From Fibrobacter intestinalis (lineage in GTDB: Bacteria > Fibrobacterota > Fibrobacteria > Fibrobacterales > Fibrobacteraceae), in NCBI RefSeq assembly GCF_900167415.1, contig NZ_FUWU01000013.1:1-64000 (forward strand): a stretch of 64,000 bases of DNA, given 5' to 3'. Shown here piece by piece: positions 63,126 to 64,000 of this stretch (positions are counted from its first letter, which is position 1; each line of letters opens with the position of its first letter). The notes under the pieces are model-generated. The model was not told where the DNA came from and did no database searches. It worked only from the letters and a program-made list of their open reading frames with translations. A program made the position numbers and the translations under genes.

Positions 63126-63839
63126 CTACTCCACGCTAGGAGAGGGCGCGCCGTCCTTCTTCCGCTTCCCCACCGTTTCGTTCATCTTGGCGATTTCGGC
63201 TTCCACATGGCGGACGAAATTGCCATATTTCTCCCCGTCCACCATCGCCATCGTGTTCAGGTAGGGGACGAGCCGGTCGTTTATCGCCGAAACGAGCGGC
63301 TTTTTGACACTCGTCGCGCTTTCCACCTTGGAAGAGGCCGCCCGCGTGTATTCCACGTTCGCCACGGAGAACGCGTCCTGCGCCGCGCGGATTTCCGCAA
63401 GGCTCTCCGCCACGCCGGGGAGGTTCTGGATGTCCGCCCCGTCCGCCTTGGCAAAGTCTTCCAGCAAGCTCTTGATCAGGGCCGATTCCGCCGTATAGTT
63501 CGCAGACGTTATCGACTTTCCGTATTTGCCGAATACCGACAAGAGTTTTTGCGCCGAAGCCCTTTTCCCCGCGAGCGGGATCGCCGCATAGCCCTCCAGA
63601 AGCGTGCCGAGGCTTTTCACCGCGTTGTCGCGCACGGTGTCCGCCTCGTCCAGGCCGCTCACCGCCCTGTCCTGCCGGATGGCCGCCGTGATTTTCGCCG
63701 AAAGGGCTTCCACCTCCGCCATCACTCCCGAAAGGAAGGCGTCGCCATTCAGGCCGGACTCGTTTTTGTAGTGCGCCACAATCGAATCGGCAAGGCCGTT
63801 GATTTCGGCGATGCGAAGGGTGCTGATCACTTTTTTCAT
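63126..63839 (-). CDS. DUF6261-like helical protein
   Basis: 237 aa from the ATG at 63839, preceded by GGAGGTAAAA; an ATG four codons upstream is part of that site. All-alpha: repeated helices such as LADSIVAHYKNESGLNGDAF, VEALSAKITAAIRQDRAVSGLDEADTVRDNAV, LLSVFGKYGKSITSANYTAES. The C-terminal end is a basic tail (VGKRKKDGAPSPSVE). This matches the DUF6261 group known from Bacteroidetes and Fibrobacter as I remember it; no function is established. It has its own terminator and a tandem repeat array upstream. Confidence 0.75.
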   Translation of the reverse strand: MKKVISTLRIAEINGLADSIVAHYKNESGLNGDAFLSGVMAEVEALSAKITAAIRQDRAVSGLDEADTVRDNAVKSLGTLLEGYAAIPLAGKRASAQKLLSVFGKYGKSITSANYTAESALIKSLLEDFAKADGADIQNLPGVAESLAEIRAAQDAFSVANVEYTRAASSKVESATSVKKPLVSAINDRLVPYLNTMAMVDGEKYGNFVRHVEAEIAKMNETVGKRKKDGAPSPSVE

Positions 63840-63865
63840 TTTTACCTCCATGTTTTTTCGGCTTC

Positions 63866-64000
63866 CGTAAAAATTACGTTTGCCGGTTTTGTTTTTGGTT
63901 TGCGGGAAAACTACGTTCGTTCCCCTGCACTTGGGCGGTCTGCGGAATTATTACGTTTGCCGTCCAAACGTCCGGGCGGCCCGCGGAATCATTACGTTTG
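63866..64000. repeat. Degenerate tandem repeat array, open at the window edge
   Basis: Four units with the core (A/C)(A/C)N(T/C)TACGTT(T/C)G preceded by TGCGG(G/A)A at 63866, 63903, 63942 and 63983; TACGTT starts at 63875, 63912, 63952 and 63993, so the period is 37-41 bases. The array continues beyond 64000. Confidence 0.7.

Noticed and set aside
63866-64000. CRISPR array
   Set aside because: Repeated core is short (10-18 bases) and degenerate. No cas genes are visible, though the array is cut by the window edge, so this is only a provisional rejection.

Overview
The window is bacterial chromosome of near-even base composition and looks like the genus Fibrobacter or a close relative. The strongest sign is a secreted protein at 25.3-26.4 kb that ends in a Fibrobacter-type 'major paralogous' (FISUMP) domain. 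Other signs are lipoproteins with long serine-rich linkers, Bacteroidetes-like -7 promoter elements (TATATTTG) ahead of lepA and rpsP, and many dispersed intergenic repeats. No rRNA, tRNA or conventional CRISPR-cas locus was found.

Layout. (1) 1-3.9 kb: the integrase end of an integrated phage-like element. Eight small genes are chained by ATGA or longer overlaps, followed by an excisionase-like gene, a tyrosine recombinase and a compact promoter-terminator unit. (2) 4.0-5.26 kb: repeat-rich spacer. (3) 5.26-9.0 kb: GDP-D-rhamnose synthesis (gmd, rmd), a DUF2279 membrane protein and a short-chain dehydrogenase. (4) 9.4-26.4 kb: core genes. These are lexA, a histone-like/zinc-finger protein, lepA with a signal-peptidase-like gene lacking both catalytic residues, hemA-hemC-hemD, folB, comM, spoVG, pilT-pilC, a TlpA-like lipoprotein, epmA and the FISUMP protein. 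(5) 26.4-27.3 kb: repeat spacer with a 194-bp tandem duplication, then sufS. (6) 28.7-41.6 kb: a defence island. A GNAT toxin-antitoxin-like pair is followed by a type I restriction-modification locus (hsdR, AlbA_2/GHKL ATPase, hsdM, DUF4143 ATPase, hsdS). It ends in two AT-rich genes: a membrane-anchored protein and a protein whose C-terminus resembles a diadenylate cyclase (DAC) domain. (7) 41.7-46.4 kb: GtrA-like, MtaD-like, M50-like and lipoprotein genes in one operon, a repeat spacer, and a phosphatase-domain lipoprotein. (8) 46.5-57.1 kb: a U32 peptidase; rpsP-rimM-trmD-rplS with two cyclic-nucleotide-binding-domain paralogues; yajC-def-spoIID-like-mtaB. (9) 57.7-62.8 kb: a giant single-chain type ISP restriction-modification enzyme with dispersed repeats inside its reading frame. 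(10) 63.1-64 kb: a DUF6261 gene with a degenerate tandem repeat array upstream that runs off the window.

The best candidate for something undescribed is the tail of the hsd operon. A DAC-like enzyme next to a membrane-anchored protein, both AT-rich and linked to restriction genes, suggests nucleotide second-messenger signalling added to a type I system. That is inference from one locus. The other main themes are structured dispersed repeats with compensatory stem changes, in-frame repeat insertion in a restriction enzyme, a catalytically dead signal peptidase homologue, and an archaeal/eukaryotic-type tRNA methylthiotransferase.
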